A DNA stretch of 64,000 nucleotides, from assembly GCA_964017185.1 (NCBI GenBank), contig OZ024871.1, positions 5,937,214-6,001,213 on the forward strand, read 5' to 3'. Positions 52,625-63,827 of this stretch are shown here, piece after piece; positions within the stretch are counted from its first letter, which is position 1; each line of letters opens with the position of its first letter. The position numbers and the translations under genes are program-made. The notes under the pieces were generated by a model. That model was not told the DNA's origin, did no database searches, and worked only from the letters and a program-made list of their open reading frames with translations. The DNA comes from Rugalucina vietnamica (taxonomy: Eukaryota; Mollusca; Bivalvia; Lucinida; Lucinidae).

Positions 52625-53983
52625 TTACATAGTCTTTCTATTCAAGTCCCGGAACCAGTCCCTTATACTGAAGTATAAATTCCTATTACTATCAGGGGCA
52701 TGTAATTTGCTACACAGCTCACAGTATGCTCTCTGTGACATATCTTGATAACCATTCGCTTGATATCTATCCTTTGTTTTCAAATGCCTGGTAAAGAGGT
52801 CTTCTTTGCTCATGACTTTTTTTAAGTAATCTGCAAGCCTTTTCGGGCTTTCGAAGTTTTTCACGTCAATAATTGTATTTTTCGGAGCTATCGCGGAGTA
52901 ATTTGCAGCCCCGCCGACTATTTGAATCATGTCTTTATAAAAGTTGTCAAAGAGTTTCTCCGTTACGTAATCAGTAAGAAAGTCGTTTTCAAAGTTAAAG
53001 CCAAAGAAATAGTCCTCTTCCATTTTTTCGCGACAGCCCTTTGTACCCTTAGGACATACGCCATCCTGTCCACATTTACCAATAATGTCAAGGTCAATGT
53101 ACTTCCTGAGTTCTTGTGCATAATCTTCGCGTCTAGTTCTTGTTCTACAATGACTTACAAACCAAATGATACCCTTTTTCTTTCTTCTGTATATAGCTGA
53201 GTAGTCCTTCATCGGTGGTTGTCCTTCCCTTGGCACTATTTCGCCATATGGATAGAATATGTCTGAATCACCTCTAAATGTCATTGTCCAATTGAAGACA
53301 TATTCATAATTCTGCTGTGGTATACCTCCCGCCGCGGGCGGTTCCCTTTCAGCCACCACAAACACCATGCCCGGCCCTTTCACGGGCGGGTGGTCGATAC
53401 CTCTAAGCTTGTTAATTTGTAACAGAACAGCATCTACACCAAAAGGCTCGTACAGTTTTTGAGTCTCGGATTCGTTGAAAAAGAAATAATCCATTTCACA
53501 CGGACATTCGCACTTGGAGAAGTCGACTCGCCTACTTTGTTCCCTGATACCACTCCCATTGTGCCAGACGTCGAACCACAGAATCTTCTTTGTGGTGTTT
53601 GTACATGTTTGTACGCTTTCTGATTTAGTTTCTGTTTCTGAGATACTTGTAAGCCAGGCTTTCGCTTTGTCGAACTTACGCGCTTTGTCGTCTTCAGTTT
53701 CGTCGACTGGTATGTAGTCATATATTTTAACCACCGGAACATTCTTCTCTGTGTAGCCTATGGTAAAGGTTCCTTTCGTAGTTGTCGTTGTTTCGCTGAC
53801 AATGGAAGTGGTCGTGAAAAAGTCGTCATCGTGTAGTTCGTTCCATGATCGTACACTTTTGACGGACCGGATGTCTATCGAACTTTGAGGAATACTCATC
53901 ATTGTTAAAGCTGCTCCACCCAGCAATAAAATAGTGAATACCGTCTTTGCGAGCTTTGAGTTCCGTCGCAGCCTCCGTAACAT
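52625..53983 (-). CDS. Alpha-1,3-fucosyltransferase (GT10), short stem
   Basis: A 452-residue Golgi type II enzyme expected to transfer fucose from GDP-fucose to N-acetylglucosamine of glycans. Residues 1-11 are basic, 12-30 form the anchor (VFTILLLGGAALTMM), and the stem is ~60 residues with a Ser/Thr run (TTTSIVSETTTTTKG). The core begins IGYTEKNVPVVKIYD and continues with ILWFDVWHNGSGIREQ, FNWTMTFRGDSDIFYPYG, GIIWFVSHCRTRTRREDYA and the hallmark FENDFLTDYVTEKLF (~331). All hallmark residues are present. I chose the ATG at 53983 because an acceptor-like cactacag and gttgcaag directly precede it and the basic anchor starts there; an in-frame ATG 17 codons upstream (54034) is possible. It is a clear paralogue of 17338-19530 without the 15-residue repeats. 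Confidence 0.92.
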   Translation of the reverse strand: MLRRLRRNSKLAKTVFTILLLGGAALTMMSIPQSSIDIRSVKSVRSWNELHDDDFFTTTSIVSETTTTTKGTFTIGYTEKNVPVVKIYDYIPVDETEDDKARKFDKAKAWLTSISETETKSESVQTCTNTTKKILWFDVWHNGSGIREQSRRVDFSKCECPCEMDYFFFNESETQKLYEPFGVDAVLLQINKLRGIDHPPVKGPGMVFVVAEREPPAAGGIPQQNYEYVFNWTMTFRGDSDIFYPYGEIVPREGQPPMKDYSAIYRRKKKGIIWFVSHCRTRTRREDYAQELRKYIDLDIIGKCGQDGVCPKGTKGCREKMEEDYFFGFNFENDFLTDYVTEKLFDNFYKDMIQIVGGAANYSAIAPKNTIIDVKNFESPKRLADYLKKVMSKEDLFTRHLKTKDRYQANGYQDMSQRAYCELCSKLHAPDSNRNLYFSIRDWFRDLNRKTM

Positions 53984-54083
53984 CTTGCAACCTGTAGTGA
54001 ATTTCAGTATTATGAAAAATTGTCCATGTAACATAAAGAGATATTTTTCAGCTGTAAAAGGTTGAAGTTTTCATTGGAAACAA

Positions 54084-54304
54084 AATGAGCATGTGCATGA
54101 GAAAATTAACAATTAGGGTTCCGACCAGCTCCGACACAAACTGGCCTGTACAGTCACCGAAGATGGTTAGAGGCTGGAAATTTTGGATTTAGAAAGTGGA
54201 GGAAGTGTACTATCCCTGTAGCGCTGATCAGCTTCGCAGTTACTGCTCTGTGCCTTTGTTTTCGCCTACGCAGATTGTTGGTTTTCCCCTGCGGCGGCTC
54301 AAAT
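54084..54304. mobile_element. Foldback MITE, copy 3 (decayed)
   Basis: aaatgagcatgtgcatgaga to ttttcccctgcggcggctca. It is the same family, with part of the central hairpin deleted (gatcagcttcgcagttactg then ctctgtgcc). It lies about 100 bases upstream of fucosyltransferase 2 on the minus strand. Confidence 0.7.
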
Positions 54305-54595
54305 AATTGTTTTAAAATGTTTGTTCAAATGAGTACATGTTAAAACCGTATCGCTATGTTTTGGAGAAAACAAAAGGAAAAAAAAACCTTAAAGCCCTGT
54401 ACACCCTAATTTTTCTACATAAAAGTGGGGTTTAAGGAGGTATACATTTCTTGGACATGTTCCCCTGATGGTTAGCTGATTTGCATGTAATTAAAAGATA
54501 TCCTTCAAAGCAGTGGCAATATTAAAGAGAACAAAGTTTGGCCAGACTGCTGGTTCGGTTATCAGAGCATTATCAGTAACCCTACCACTTTACAG

Positions 54596-54905
54596 GTTGA
54601 TTTTATAACTTAACAAGTTAACCCTAATACGGTATTTTATAACTTTGCAAGTTAATCATACAACGATATCTTTGCAAGTTAACCCTATAACTTTGCAAGT
54701 TAATCCTACTACGGCATTTTTGCAAGTTAACCCTATAACTTTGCAAGTTAATCCTACTACGGCATTTTTGCAAGTTAACCCTATAACTTTACAAGTTAAC
54801 CCTAATACGGTATTTTTGCAAGTTGACCCTATAACTTTGCAAGTTAATCCTACTACGGCATTTTTGCAAGTTGACCCTATAACTTTGCAAGTTAATCCTA
54901 CTAGA
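54596..54905. repeat. Minisatellite 'ttgcaagttaaccctataac'
   Basis: Alternating units tttgcaagttaatcctacta/cggcattt and ttgcaagttaaccctataac give a period of ~48 bases, about six copies. The open plus-strand frame LQVNPTTAFLQVNPITLQV and the minus-strand frame across it result from the repeat unit. A short relative occurs at 60765-60822. Confidence 0.9.
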
Positions 54906-55344
54906 CGTTGAGGAGCCAATAGACCCTGGTGCACCATGCCGGGGATTTTTGTAGGGAATAATTTTCTGAAAGCCCATTCAATTCCCTTCAAAATGACACT
55001 TGTTAGCACTCTGGCCGTTGGGGCGTTTGGGCGTAGCGGCCTTTCAAATTCGTTACGTACGTGACATGTTGCCAATTTCATGCGAATCGCCATAAAAATC
55101 AACATTTGGTATATTTTTCGTGAAATTTAGTGTTAAAACAAACACACAAATTAGCAAATAGGAAAAATATGCTAAAACATTTGTTTTTCTATGAACATAA
55201 TTCATTATACCACGTATGGTAACGTATGTAACAAAATATGCAGTAGACGTTCCATATCAACAAACAGTGCGTCGAATTTCTAACGCAAATAAACAGATTG
55301 TGCGGAAATATTTTTGAATAAAGTCTGTTATCCGAATTAGTTCA

Positions 55345-56020
55345 CTCAAAAGTTTGTACTTTGTTTGCAGCTGCATGTCATATATTAAAAACTTGTGTCG
55401 TCCCCACTTGCCAGTATACATATATTTACGTGTACAACTAAATCATACTTAGTCATTCTCAAAGGGACACTGGGGAATAGTACAATTCAGCGATACATTC
55501 TAGTTAAAACTTAGCATTGTCTAAATGGTAAACTTATCATAAACCAATGACATCTTATTGATTGATACCGAGTGGTTTGTCATTTGGTAACGTAGATAAC
55601 GGCAATATACCGTAAGAACATTCCCTTCATACAGAGGGCTGAGGTGAAATAAGTTGTGAGGATTTGCTTCGAAATAATGAATTTATTGTTTGCAAGTAAG
55701 TCTTCTGTCCAAATTGTTTAACCAACAATGTTTGAACTTTGTTTGCAACTGTATCCCGTTGAGTGAAACTTGAAGCGTTCTTGCTTGACTACATACATGT
55801 ATTTGACAAATACATAATATACTTTCTGGAAGGGTCATCGGGGAAAAACTAAATTCAATGACGCATTTTCAGCTTACTTTGCCATTATTTTAATGGTAGC
55901 AAGCTTACTGCTAACACAACGCCACCTTAATGCATGTGGTCTAGTGTATTGTTATATGGTAACGTAGATAACGGTAAGTGTCGTAAAGTCATTTCCACTC
56001 ATACAAAAAGAGCTGAGATT
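55345..56020. repeat. Two diverged direct repeats of ~380 bp
   Basis: tttgtactttgtttgcagct (55355) through gtaacgtagataacggcaat and catacagagggctgag is repeated, diverged, from tttgaactttgtttgcaact (55733) through gtaacgtagataacggtaag and catacaaaaagagctgag. No gene is supported in them. Confidence 0.65.
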
Positions 56021-57550
56021 CCTAAACGCTTATAAATCTGAACAAAAATAAATCGCATCTTAGATTTCAGGATTTGGCTCTATAATGGTTTCAGTGTTTT
56101 TGGTCATCATTATATTCTAATCAGTATTTCAATCGATGAATCATGAATTTCACTAGGTATTACAATAGAACAATCAATCTTCGTCATATTTATGCACGCA
56201 AAATGTGAAGGTGGATGGATTAACTTTAGCCATGGTTATGTGACATAGCCTTACAGCTGGTGTGTAACAAGGCACTATAGGGCTTAACTTGTTGAAGCTA
56301 CATAAAATGAGTCTTGCAGATATGTCTATTGACGTCAAGATTGGTGTCATCAAGGCTTTTGAGTGAGTGTGCTATAGCTAATTCAAACGTCTGACCATAA
56401 TCCAAGGGATCGACAAAAATTGATTTTTGTGGGGTTGGCAAGATATCTTTATTTACATCTATTATGTCAAAACTGTTGCGTTCTAAATTGGCATTTTCTG
56501 CAGGAAACTACACACGATATTGTAATGTTAGACCATAATATGTTTTGTATTACACAGAATGTTTTCTTAAAGGTGACTGCTGAAAAAATGTTGGCAAAAT
56601 GTATTTTGTTAGTGAAATTATACATGATTATAATTATACCGAACCGATGTGGGAAGACAGATAAAGCAAGTGCTTAGTGAGCGTTGTTCTCCATTGAGAA
56701 CAACATTAAGCACGACGCCATGAGGTTGCATTCCTTTTAATTGGTTATATGGATGGTTAGTGAAAGATAGATACTTGCATGAAATCTGCAAAACCCAACA
56801 TAATTAGGTTGCTAATGATGATAATGCTATAATGTAGTCACTACTTAATTCTGAACCAAGATACACAGTGGGGAGCGTGGTGACGTAGTGGTACAGTGTC
56901 GAGCCCAGGAGTGAGAACTTGGTTGTTCGAAACTTTCTTTACCGTGAATTTTCTACAAGCGTACGGCCAAAAACAAAAACGGCAACAAAGGAAATATATC
57001 TACTCCATCTAACATCAAGTAAGAATTTAATCCAAACCATCACTTTAAAAGTAAACAATCAGAAGCAAGCAACAATGGTGGTTATGGGACAGAAAACACT
57101 TAATAGCTGCCCTCTTTATCACGAAAATTTGTCATTTTGCGCATTTACTGTCTGCGATACCGTTACATGTAGCTACATGTATTTTATTTAGACGGATACA
57201 GTTCTGCAGTTTAAATGCATAATGAAGAACCAGATCAGAACAGAACTCCGGTTTCCATGACAATGTATAATATTAATGGGTGAAAAGACTATGGTCACTC
57301 TAGCGGTTATCCTTTGAACTACGGCATAAGCTGTCCTGGAGAACAAGACAAAACATCTTACACGTAAGATGGTGAATTTGTAAGTGTGGCCATTCTATAG
57401 CACCTTCAATATCTTATTTAAACTTCTGCAAGAAGTACATGTTCATATGTAAGTCAGGAATGAAAATTCAAATTATATACTGGCTCCTTTGTTTCGAGCA
57501 AGTCTCTAACAAACATATACACCTACTCAACAAAGGAAGTTTTGGCGGGA
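56021..57550. other. Interior of the putative TIR element, with a SINE-like head
   Basis: A tRNA-like head, ggggagcgtggtgacgtagtgg then ggttgttcgaaac, lies at about 56872-56935 and has plausible A and B boxes, so a decayed plus-strand SINE may start there. Otherwise nothing is recognised. Confidence 0.4.
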
Positions 57551-57616
57551 GGTGTATAAGTTTCCCGCCGTTTATTATACACCGGTGTATAATAAACGGC
57601 GGGAAACTTATACACC
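57551..57616. repeat. Perfect 66-bp palindrome
   Basis: The 33 bases 57551-57583 (ggtgtataagtttcccgccg...) are exactly the reverse complement of 57584-57616, with no spacer. The centre is acaccggtgt. A partial extra copy (ggcgggaaacttat) follows at about 57632-57645. Confidence 0.97.
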
Positions 57617-58506
57617 GGTCTCTAATATCAGGCGGGAAACTTATCAGTCCTCCTGTAGATATATGTTGTGATTTTTATATTAGACTCAATAAAAGGTAAG
57701 TACATTTTATTATTGGTCAGATGCACAGCAAAAATAATGTTTTCGCCGTGTTCAAAGACATTAAATATTGCCAAGGCTGAATGGAAGTTGTTTTTTTAGC
57801 AAATCGTGGTTAAGAATCTTTGTAACGTTAAATGCAGTTTCTTTCAACAGACTATTTAAAATCCTTTGCGGTGAAAGAAAAGAAATTTCATTTATTTACA
57901 ATTCCCCCAAACGTTATATTAAACGAATCGTCGCATACATCTGTGTGAAACTAGCTCTTGCTCCCTGGTTCCATTGTTAGTAGAAGGTTAGCGTTAGTGT
58001 GAGTTGAATGAGAAACCTGGCAGTAGGAACGAACTTCACACAGTTATTTTTGACCAGCTGTTTTCCCCCAAAACAGCCGGGCATAAAATGGTCCTCTGTC
58101 TTTCCAGCAAGGAGATTAGCCCTAGACAGATCCACATACACTAGCTCATCAATTTAAGCACATTATGTAGTTATGTAAAATCATACTTAGATGGTATTGA
58201 ATTATTTGCGTTAATCATAAGCAATACGTTTAACGACGTTTAAAAGGGAAATTACTGTGAAGGTTCAATTTGTTCATGATTGCACGAGGAAATGTAAAAA
58301 TCGTTCACAGTTAGTTACCTCGATAAATCCGTGGCATAGTTTGGCTAATATGCCATGTCGCGAGAAAAGAAAGTTAAGCGGAATTTAATTGGTCTAAATA
58401 TGCTGCGCAAGGTTTGGACAACAGGCTTGCTGTCTGAAGATTTATAGCAGTTGTTATAACGAAACAAAGCAGCCAGTATATAAGTCAGTTAGAGTATGTC
58501 GGTATC

Positions 58507-58611
58507 GGTCAATACGAAAATTATAGACCCGGCACGTGAACTTAAAGCCTCCCTCGCTGCGCTCGGTCGGCTTTAAGTTCACGTGCCGGGTCTATAATGT
58601 TCGTATTGACC
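58507..58611. mobile_element. 105-bp foldback MITE
   Basis: Arms ggtcaatacgaaaattatag, acccggcacgtgaacttaaagcc pair with ggctttaagttcacgtgccg, ggtctataatgttcgtattgacc. The loop is tccctcgctgcgctcggtc. Confidence 0.88.
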
Positions 58612-58639
58612 TCTCCTCCATACTCTAACTATTACTTAC

Positions 58640-59015
58640 TGGCGTGTCTGGAAATATTGTTTAAGTAGGCTAGGCGTGGGCAAGATCCTTTGTGTGTCTT
58701 GCTCAGTCCACTGAGGTTCATATGGCAGTTTCCTTTTGCTCCAAAGTTTCTTTGTTTGTTTGAATTGATTCTCTGCGTTCAAGTCAACAGCTATGGTCAG
58801 GTTGGGAAGTTGCCTCCATTTTATGGGACTTATACCCAAAATTAGGACGTCATGACATCCAAAATCGTTTCAAATATAATCACCCAACTAAACCCTTAAG
58901 ACTAATATGTATGAATGGCTTTACTTAACCACTTTTCCTGGACAGGCTCAGACCTGAGAGGTCAACCAGTAATCAGATGATCAGTCAGTCAGTAGTTTCA
59001 GTTGTGTTATCTGTG
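58640..59015. repeat. Uninterrupted copy of the repeat that hosts the mini-Polinton
   Basis: gtcaacagctatggtcaggt... ccaaaattaggacgtcatgacatcc...caggctcagacctgagaggt. At the equivalent of the Polinton insertion it reads ggacgtcatgacatcc with no element, which makes it a paralogous empty site supporting the boundaries at 19802/24474. Confidence 0.8.
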
Positions 59016-59021
59016 ATCCTA

Positions 59022-59400
59022 AAAAGGTACAAATAGGCAATGGTCAGGAAAACTGAGGCGCAATCAGAAAGAAATTCAAACTCCAAACATCGAGGTGGGA
59101 AAAAACTAGATTGACAATAAGGCACTAATACTTAGAAAACATATAGCAGGCTGTATCTGTGGTGTAGTTTTCGTTTATTGTGAAAGAATGGATGCATTTT
59201 ATAAGCAAATCCACATGAATACACAATTTCACTTTGATTCACAAACGTCTCAATGTTGTATTTCTTTTGTGGTCCTACATGTATTTGTTTTAGGTTTTGA
59301 TGTCGATTTTTGAAGTCACATGGAAGTAGTTAAGTTCAGGTAGTTGTATGGTCACCTTTAGTGAAATAGCTGCTCACTCAGCTAATATAATGTTCTTAGA
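59022..59400. mobile_element. Two Penelope 3' fragments in opposite orientation
   Basis: 59022-59150 is minus-strand Penelope 3' end (aaaaaggtacaaataggcaa, tccaaacatcgaggtggg). 59262-59400 is plus-strand (tttgtggtcctacatgtatt, aatagctgctcactcagct). The two are inverted, as in the 39.7-43.0 kb cluster. Confidence 0.65.
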
Positions 59401-59764
59401 GCCTTCATAATGTTAATGGTAAATCTGTGACGTCAGTCTACTACGATCGGTATTAGATATTATACGTATCAAATGGACCATAGCTGCCTTATGAAGAAAG
59501 TGAATGTATGTGACCAATCACAGCAGGCGAGTCATTCAGTTTTATAACGGTTAATCTGTGAACAACTGTAAGTCTACGATCATAATAGAATTATACAATA
59601 ATGTGAATACGCAAAGAAGCTTTAACTATAAAGTATTTTAGCAGAATAGAACCGCAATAAATAAGTTTCGTTCCATTCCTGTTACTAATTTAATCCTTTT
59701 TAGACTTAATTGATATCAGGTGAGCGATTGCTGCCCTTTTGGCTCCCATTTCTTTATTTTTTAG

Positions 59765-60175
59765 GACAGATATTCAGTAAATTTAATTTACTAATTAAAT
59801 TAAACATGTGAGAGAGAATGATAATGTGCTATAAATTATAAGTATTTGATTCTATAGAGAAAATACAAAATTGTTACGTACGTTAGTACTTACCATGCCA
59901 TTACGTAAAGCATGTAACCGTTATCATGATGCATGGTCTGTAGTTGATTTTTGTGTGCTTTTAATACCTTTTAGGATAGATGTTCAATAAATTTAAATTC
60001 CTCATTGAAATAACTGTGAGAAATAAATGATAATCTGCAATTAATCATAAGTATATGATTCTATAGTGAAAATACAAAATTGTTACATACGTTACCGTGA
60101 CATTACGTAAAATATGTTACCATTATCACGAAGCATGGTCTGTAGTTGATTTTTCGTGTGCTTTTAATACCTATG
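59765..60175. repeat. Tandem duplication, unit ~205 bp
   Basis: gacagatattcagtaaattt (59764) ... gcatggtctgtagttgattt ttgtgtgcttttaatacc is repeated from gatagatgttcaataaattt (59974) ... gcatggtctgtagttgattt ttcgtgtgcttttaatacc (60175). Similarity is high, so it is younger than the 55.3-56.0 kb pair. No gene is seen. Confidence 0.85.
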
Positions 60176-60989
60176 GAAGTTTTATTTCAAAAACTGGGAT
60201 GTTGTTCAGGAAAGGAAGTGTCTTTGTTCTGTTTCTGCTGGGACATGTTTATTAATGGGCATACTATTTAAATGGGGGTAGGGGAAGACAATCGGCATCT
60301 GTGGAGTGAAGGAAGGTCAAAAACAGCTCTACTATATGTCATTTTAAAGGGCAAGGATTGTAAATAACTATAATATAAATTGTATTTTGGTATTTGGTCT
60401 AAGCTATATTCTATAAGAAACGAAACACGGTGGATATGCCAAATTACACGGGTTATTTACGTTTCTTCTGTTGTACCAGTAGTCATGAAATCTAAATATC
60501 ATTAAATTTGGTCCTGTTTGATTAGGTAACATGTTTAAAGGTAAAGTTCTTGTCAAATATTTGCTTTTTGTCATAAATATTGGTGATCCCCTTAACAGCT
60601 TGAATTTAAAAATCATACATAGGTAACGTACGTGACACGCACTGGCACGATAAAGCCCCAGCAGTCAGAGTGCTAACAAGCGGCATTTAGTAGCTTAGGG
60701 TACTGGCTTTCAGAAAATTTATGTCTCCGGCATGGTGCACCTCTGCCATACTACGACATCTTGCAAAGTTGACCCTATCACTTTGCAAGTTGACCCTATA
60801 ACTCTGCAGGTTGACCCAATTTTCATCATGCATTCTATTTCATTAAAACAACCTAAAACGAAGGACTAGCACACCTAGAGAGACAAAGCAACTGACCCTT
60901 TATGTATGTATTGCTGCTAAAATAATTCTTCAGTTAGTGCACGTAATTTGGAGATGTCCAATATTCAAGTTCAACTTCATTTTCAACTA

Positions 60990-61089
60990 CCGGCCCACGC
61001 GACAAACAATTTCTTATTATGAAATAATTATGAAGTATCATCCAGAGATATTGTATGCAAAGTATCATTTTGTTTGTCGTGTGGGCCGG
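60990..61089. repeat. Hairpin with ccggcccacgcgacaaacaa arms
   Basis: 20-base arms (one mismatch) at 60990-61009 and 61070-61089 around a 60-base loop. It is a small foldback element or the ends of a MITE. Confidence 0.8.
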
Positions 61090-62422
61090 CACTTAAAAAT
61101 CAAAAAATGTGTTCAGAAATGGTCAAAAATAGACCAAAAATGCAAAATGTGCTCTATGTATGGTGCTTCTGCGCATTGTCATGGTAACGCTTGTAGGATA
61201 AATGAAGAACTTGTTCTGGTTTTTAAAAGAAGAAATATATGGCTGTTTTAGGAATTTTCTCACCTTAATTCCAAAAAATATTTTTAGCAAATTCTGAGGC
61301 CAAAATCAGGCCTTAAACACCCTAGGCCTTTAACTGACAACCCAAGCTGTCTCAAAAATTGAAGACAATGAGGTGAAATAATGAAGTTCCTTAGATAATC
61401 AATTTTCATAGCTTGTTCAATGCCAATAATTACTGTCTCAACACCATCTTTCAGAAACTGCATTTTTCGAAATCTGAAACACCACAAGACAAATATGACC
61501 ATGTCATCTTCTTGCAACTCATGAGTCCTAATAGGGGCCACAAAAAGTTTGTAAATTGGTTCACAAATAAAACAATTATGCCCAAATATCATTTTGAATA
61601 GGCAAATTGCATGTTCAAGTGAAGTAATCCAAACACCTTAAAACTGAAAATCAAGCAAATCTGCGGAATAATTTTAAGAGTTTTGTGCTCAAATATGCAT
61701 ACAAAACAATTTTGTTTTGGTTTGCTGCATTTACGAAGAAAAAGTGTCAATTTAGCTATTTTCCGGGTAAATAGTTACTTCCCTTGCTGGCAATTTTACA
61801 GTGTGTTATGTCCCATCGCACCACTCATTCATGCGAGACGTAGCTTTTATAAATAGCACAGCTATTCGATACAATGTATCATATGTACAATCTCTGACAT
61901 ACTGCGTCAGGGAGTCGACGCTTTGGCTCAGTGGTTAGAGCACTGGATTTCTACCAGGGACGTGGGATTTTTTTTTTCAAAGTTTTGCATCATTTCTTAC
62001 GAATTTTCATACGTATTCGTAATAAGTGGAAAAGGCCCTATTCAAAATATTTTCTTGCATGAAATTTTTATTTGTTAACCGATTTTCATTTTTTTTGTGG
62101 CACGTTTTAAGACATTTGGAATGCAAATGATGACATGCTCATATTTTTCTTGAGGTCATTCAGAAAACTGAGGTTTTCGAAAATGCAGTTTTTGGAAGAT
62201 GATGTTCAGACAGTAGTATTCAAACATTTGTTTTTAAAGTTAGGAAAATAGTTGAAGCCGTTTACGACATATTCAACAAATTAAAATCCGAAATATCAAA
62301 ACTGTCAAATTTTACCAGCGAACATCCTTAAAAACCCAAATCGCCCGAACTGAAATCCAGTCACAAGACAGACAGAGCACTGCGCTCTGATCCTAACGGC
62401 TTAGTTTCGATGCGTTAGAATT
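61090..62422. other. Intergenic with a tRNA-like SINE head
   Basis: cgacgctttggctcagtggttagagcactgg at about 61917-61947 has a good A box, but what should be the B-box arm runs into T-rich sequence, so this is a decayed or truncated SINE and not a tRNA. A cagcgaacatccttaa end (62316-62331) belongs to the same family as the next feature. Nothing else is supported. Confidence 0.45.
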
Positions 62423-63378
62423 TTAAGGATGTTCGCTGCTAACATTTGACATTTCGGAACTTCCGGTTTTTCTTTTGTTGAATATCTCGTAAACGGTTGC
62501 AGATATTTTCCTAATATTTTACAGTTGGATACATATTGATGATGTGCATAGAATGACCCATGAAAATTGTCAATCTAAGAAACTTTATTTTTTCACCCCA
62601 TTTTCTACAACTTTTCAGAAAATTTTAGTTGTCTGTAAAATTTAGGGGGTAGGGTAGATTAAACTTGAATATTACACATCTTCAAATTAATTGCACTAGT
62701 TCGATGTTTATTTTAGCAGCAGTATATCTGTACATGGTCTACTAAGTCAGTCTTTGTGTCTTTGGTGTGCTGGTTTCAAAATTTTAGGTGGTTTTATGAA
62801 ATGGGCTTTCAGAAACAAAACAGCCGAAAAAAGGCTGAATATGGCGATTTTCAAGTTGTTGGTTCTCACTTATATGCTCACTACCCTATATATTTCTTTC
62901 TTTTATTCGAACAAAATTACCAAGTTCTAGGTTGTGTGAAAATACAAGAAAAAGTTTGAATCAACAAATATGGGTTTGGCACATTTCAAAATATTGATTT
63001 TTTCCCCGACTTTTCAATTATGGGGATTGGGTTGGAAAAGGAATCGTAAAATTTTGTCACCCACTTCAAATTGCAAATGTTTCTATGCTTTTGGTCCAAA
63101 ATAGTCTGCGTTTCGTAAATATTATGACTTTTGAAAGCATTCTATGTGTATTTTTGTTCAAGACAGGTATGATTCAACAAATTAAAAAAAAATAAATTAA
63201 TTTTACTAAATTTAAAACATGGTGCTTAGAGGTCTCATTCAGAGGCCTGTAGCTTGAAAAAATGCACACTACCCTATATCTATTTTGTTTTCAAATGTCT
63301 TGTGTTGTATTTTGGAATCAAAAAAGAGTGGTTAGAAAAAAGTTTGAATACTTTTTCATTGGCAGCGAACATCCTTAA
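62423..63378. mobile_element. ~956-bp element with ttaaggatgttcgctg ends
   Basis: ttaaggatgttcgctg (62423-62438) and its inverse cagcgaacatccttaa (63363-63378) bound an AT-rich segment with no gene. A third copy of the same end at 62316-62331 forms a hairpin with the left end. Frames within have no motifs. Confidence 0.6.
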
Positions 63379-63827
63379 GCGAAAGAGGTCTTGTGCCCCT
63401 TAACTGACCCTTCAGCAAAGTACAGAAAATAAGTAAAATACTAGATGTTTTAAACTATTGGATGCTCTACAAAATAAAATATTACCTCTTCCAACGATTG
63501 TCCTTTGGAATGACACAGGTGAACCCGGATAACAACTTTTTTTGCAACTTGGAAAAAAATTTCTCAAGTATCAGCCTGTCCGTTCCAATCTATACTAACG
63601 ACTGATGCTAAAGATAACATCTTCCTTACACTATCATCGTCACGAAAAACCCTGATTTCTAACAAAGTGTAAACAGTCGCAGAGCAACCGCGCAGTACTT
63701 TGATTTTTGGTAAATGGATTGTGTACTAAGTCTGCTTCTTAGTCGAGTCACCCTTCATGATTGTACAGCATCTGTAGTGTAGGTGCATGCCAGAAAACAC
63801 GATCCGAGATTTTCATTTAACGAGACA
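63379..63827. other. Intergenic, nothing recognised
   Basis: No gene, RNA or repeat boundary supported. Confidence 0.35.

Larger units (their letters stand above)
54576..60835. mobile_element. Possible ~6.3-kb TIR element, no transposase seen
   Basis: Left 54905-55065 (ggtgcaccatgccgggg, tttctgaaagcc, cttgttagcactctggccgt, gttacgtacgtgacatg) is mirrored at 60620-60745 (gtaacgtacgtgacacgc, agtcagagtgctaacaag, ctttcagaaaattta, ccggcatggtgcacc). Both outer ends carry ttgcaagttgaccctataac minisatellite. The 5.5-kb interior has only short frames without recognisable domains plus two sets of tandem duplications. The limits are approximate and no target duplication was found. Two independent copies of one smaller repeat in opposite orientation would look the same. 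Confidence 0.5.

Noticed and set aside
54656..55105. 149-codon minus-strand ORF with GLTCKVIGSTCKN repeats
   Set aside because: Produced by the ttgcaagttaaccct minisatellite; the non-repeat part matches nothing recognised.
61917..61970. tRNA gene on the plus strand (ggctcagtggttagagcactgg)
   Set aside because: A tRNA-like 5' half only; the expected T arm is replaced by a T-rich run.
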